A stretch of DNA of 5,660 bases from Candidatus Roizmanbacteria bacterium (GTDB taxonomy: Bacteria; Patescibacteriota; Microgenomatia; GCA-001788215; 2-01-FULL-40-14). Position numbers and translations under genes: made by a program. The stretch spans positions 1 through 5,660 of the forward strand of contig JACQMD010000156.1 in the NCBI GenBank assembly GCA_016203755.1. Direction: 5' to 3'. Below are positions 5,260-5,660 of the stretch, piece after piece; position 1 is the first letter of the stretch, and every line of letters begins with the position of its first letter. The notes beneath the pieces were generated by a model, which was not told where the DNA came from, did no database searches, and saw only the letters and a program-made list of their open reading frames with translations.

Positions 5260-5268
5260 ATGGTATCA
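5260..5268 (-). promoter_or_regulatory. Extended -10-like box giving a leaderless start
   Basis: The minus strand reads TGA then TACCAT, four of six -10 bases with a correctly placed TG. The hexamer ends 6 nt before the ATG at 5253, the same spacing as at 4425-4430. No clear -35 is seen. An alternative is TATACT at 5312-5317, which would give a leader of about 50 nt. Confidence 0.35.
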
Positions 5269-5289
5269 CAATTTGTATCAAAATTACAG

Positions 5290-5309
5290 AGACGTTCCTG
5301 CAGACGTCT
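5290..5309. repeat. Small inverted repeat AGACGT/ACGTCT
   Basis: AGACGT (5290-5295) and ACGTCT (5304-5309) form a 6-bp stem with an 8-nt loop containing CTGCAG. It lies between the minus-strand HMA and ATP-cone genes and could be an operator-like dyad or chance. Confidence 0.3.
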
Positions 5310-5320
5310 ATAGTATAAGG

Positions 5321-5337
5321 GCACGCCAAGGGCGTGC
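5321..5337. repeat. GC-rich 7-bp triloop hairpin after the HMA gene
   Basis: GCACGCC-AAG-GGCGTGC is a perfect palindrome 2 nt past the stop codon of the minus-strand HMA gene. It has no T-tract in either direction (minus continuation CCTTATACT). It may end or stabilise the copper-operon transcript. It also fills the spacer upstream of the minus-strand TATACT at 5312-5317. Confidence 0.6.
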
Positions 5338-5339
5338 AA

Positions 5340-5549
5340 CTACAAAACAGAATAACCTAATGTAGAAATAATTGAAGCAATTTTCTGCTGATCAACTTTT
5401 TCGCTCTCAAATTTTACCTCTGTCACCCCTTTTGCGTAATTGGTGTTTGATTCAATCACACCATCGGTATCTTCAAGCTCCCCGTCGATATCCATGGCGC
5501 AGCTGGTACAGTGCATACCGTCAATTTTTAGGGTGAGTTTAGATAACAT
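5340..5549 (-). CDS. HMA-domain metallochaperone, CopZ-like (69 aa)
   Basis: A single heavy-metal-associated domain, the usual 65-70 residues. GMHCTSC (11-17) holds the metal-binding C14 and C17, followed by the helix AMDIDGELEDTDGV, a strand around NYAKGVTEVKFES, and the closing LGYSVL. Such proteins bind Cu(I) through the two cysteines and hand it to copper ATPases or other targets in the cytosol. The frame stays open upstream to 5651, which would give 103 residues. However, the start at 5549 is preferred: it has GGGGAG at 5556-5561, 6 nt upstream, it begins right at the domain, and the longer version would overlap the cupredoxin gene in another frame. It overlaps the cupredoxin stop by 11 nt, so the two form an operon for copper handling. 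Confidence 0.9.
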   Translation of the reverse strand: MLSKLTLKIDGMHCTSCAMDIDGELEDTDGVIESNTNYAKGVTEVKFESEKVDQQKIASIISTLGYSVL

Positions 5550-5660
5550 TGATTTCTCCCCGAAACATCCCCATGCTGCACATAAACGCAAGCTTTCCTG
5601 GATTTTTTGGAGCAGTAAATTCGATGGTATCAGATGTACCCAGCCGGACAATTTTTCGAA
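5539..5660 (-). CDS. Cupredoxin-like copper protein, C-terminal end; 5' part outside window
   Basis: This frame enters from the right edge and ends at a TAA (5541-5539); it has no usable start in the window. The last 39 residues include TIEFTAPKNPGKLAF then MCSMGMFRGEINVI. This is the closing beta-strand and copper-site loop of the cupredoxin fold, with C27, M29 and M31 of the visible part as candidate ligands. The CxMxM variant is typical of cupredoxin domains in metal-transport proteins. It may be a free exported cupredoxin or the C-terminal domain of a larger membrane protein such as a TauE/SafE-type (UreH-like) transporter fusion; only the sequence to the right can tell. It overlaps the HMA chaperone gene by 11 nt, supporting a shared copper role. 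The HMA gene's Shine-Dalgarno site lies inside this coding sequence. Confidence 0.82.
   Translation of the reverse strand, partial: RKIVRLGTSDTIEFTAPKNPGKLAFMCSMGMFRGEINVI

Noticed and set aside
5550..5651. Upstream 34-codon extension of the HMA gene
   Set aside because: The extension has no domain signal, overlaps the cupredoxin C-terminus in another frame, and bypasses the GGGGAG-led ATG at 5549.

Overview
The window looks like a compact bacterial genome, most plausibly a Patescibacteria/CPR lineage. The reasons are short intergenic gaps, many small proteins without clear family, few Shine-Dalgarno sites, a tRNA without encoded CCA, start codons sitting directly behind -10 boxes, and intergenic DNA made of short tandem oligonucleotides and tiny GC hairpins. 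The lineage is inference. TGA, TAA and TAG all end genes here, so the UGA-recoded CPR groups are unlikely.

Layout, plus strand: (1) the C-terminal 213 residues of a P-type Ca2+-type ATPase. (2) Two adjacent paralogous exported proteins with a lysozyme-like fold, the first anchored by an N-terminal helix, the second with a cleavable signal peptide. They are separated by about 250 bp holding a near-consensus promoter, a long hairpin with a U-tract directly at the predicted start site, and three further hairpins. (3) A 140-bp region with an extended -10 promoter, an array of four AAGATCCT-type octamers with an inverted copy, and two GC triloop hairpins, followed by tRNA-Leu(TAG). (4) A 296-residue protein of unknown family starting 10 nt after the tRNA, coupled by an ATGA overlap to a TatD-family metal-dependent hydrolase.

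Layout, minus strand, reading from the right edge: the C-terminus of a cupredoxin-type copper protein overlaps the start of a 69-residue HMA (CopZ-like) metallochaperone. After an 86-bp gap comes a 244-residue protein joining an ATP-cone to a PD-(D/E)XK nuclease domain, whose 3' end runs into an array of heptamer repeats. Last is a 124-residue protein of unknown family, convergent with tatD with a 7-bp gap.

Functional themes are metal handling at both edges (Ca2+ pump, copper cupredoxin plus HMA), cell-wall enzymes, and nucleic-acid enzymes (TatD, ATP-cone nuclease). The most unusual material is non-coding: the structured leader at 1327-1530, the octamer array whose units are complementary to the anticodon loop of the tRNA they precede, the heptamer array that supplies a stop codon, and two apparently leaderless promoters with identical -10 to ATG spacing.
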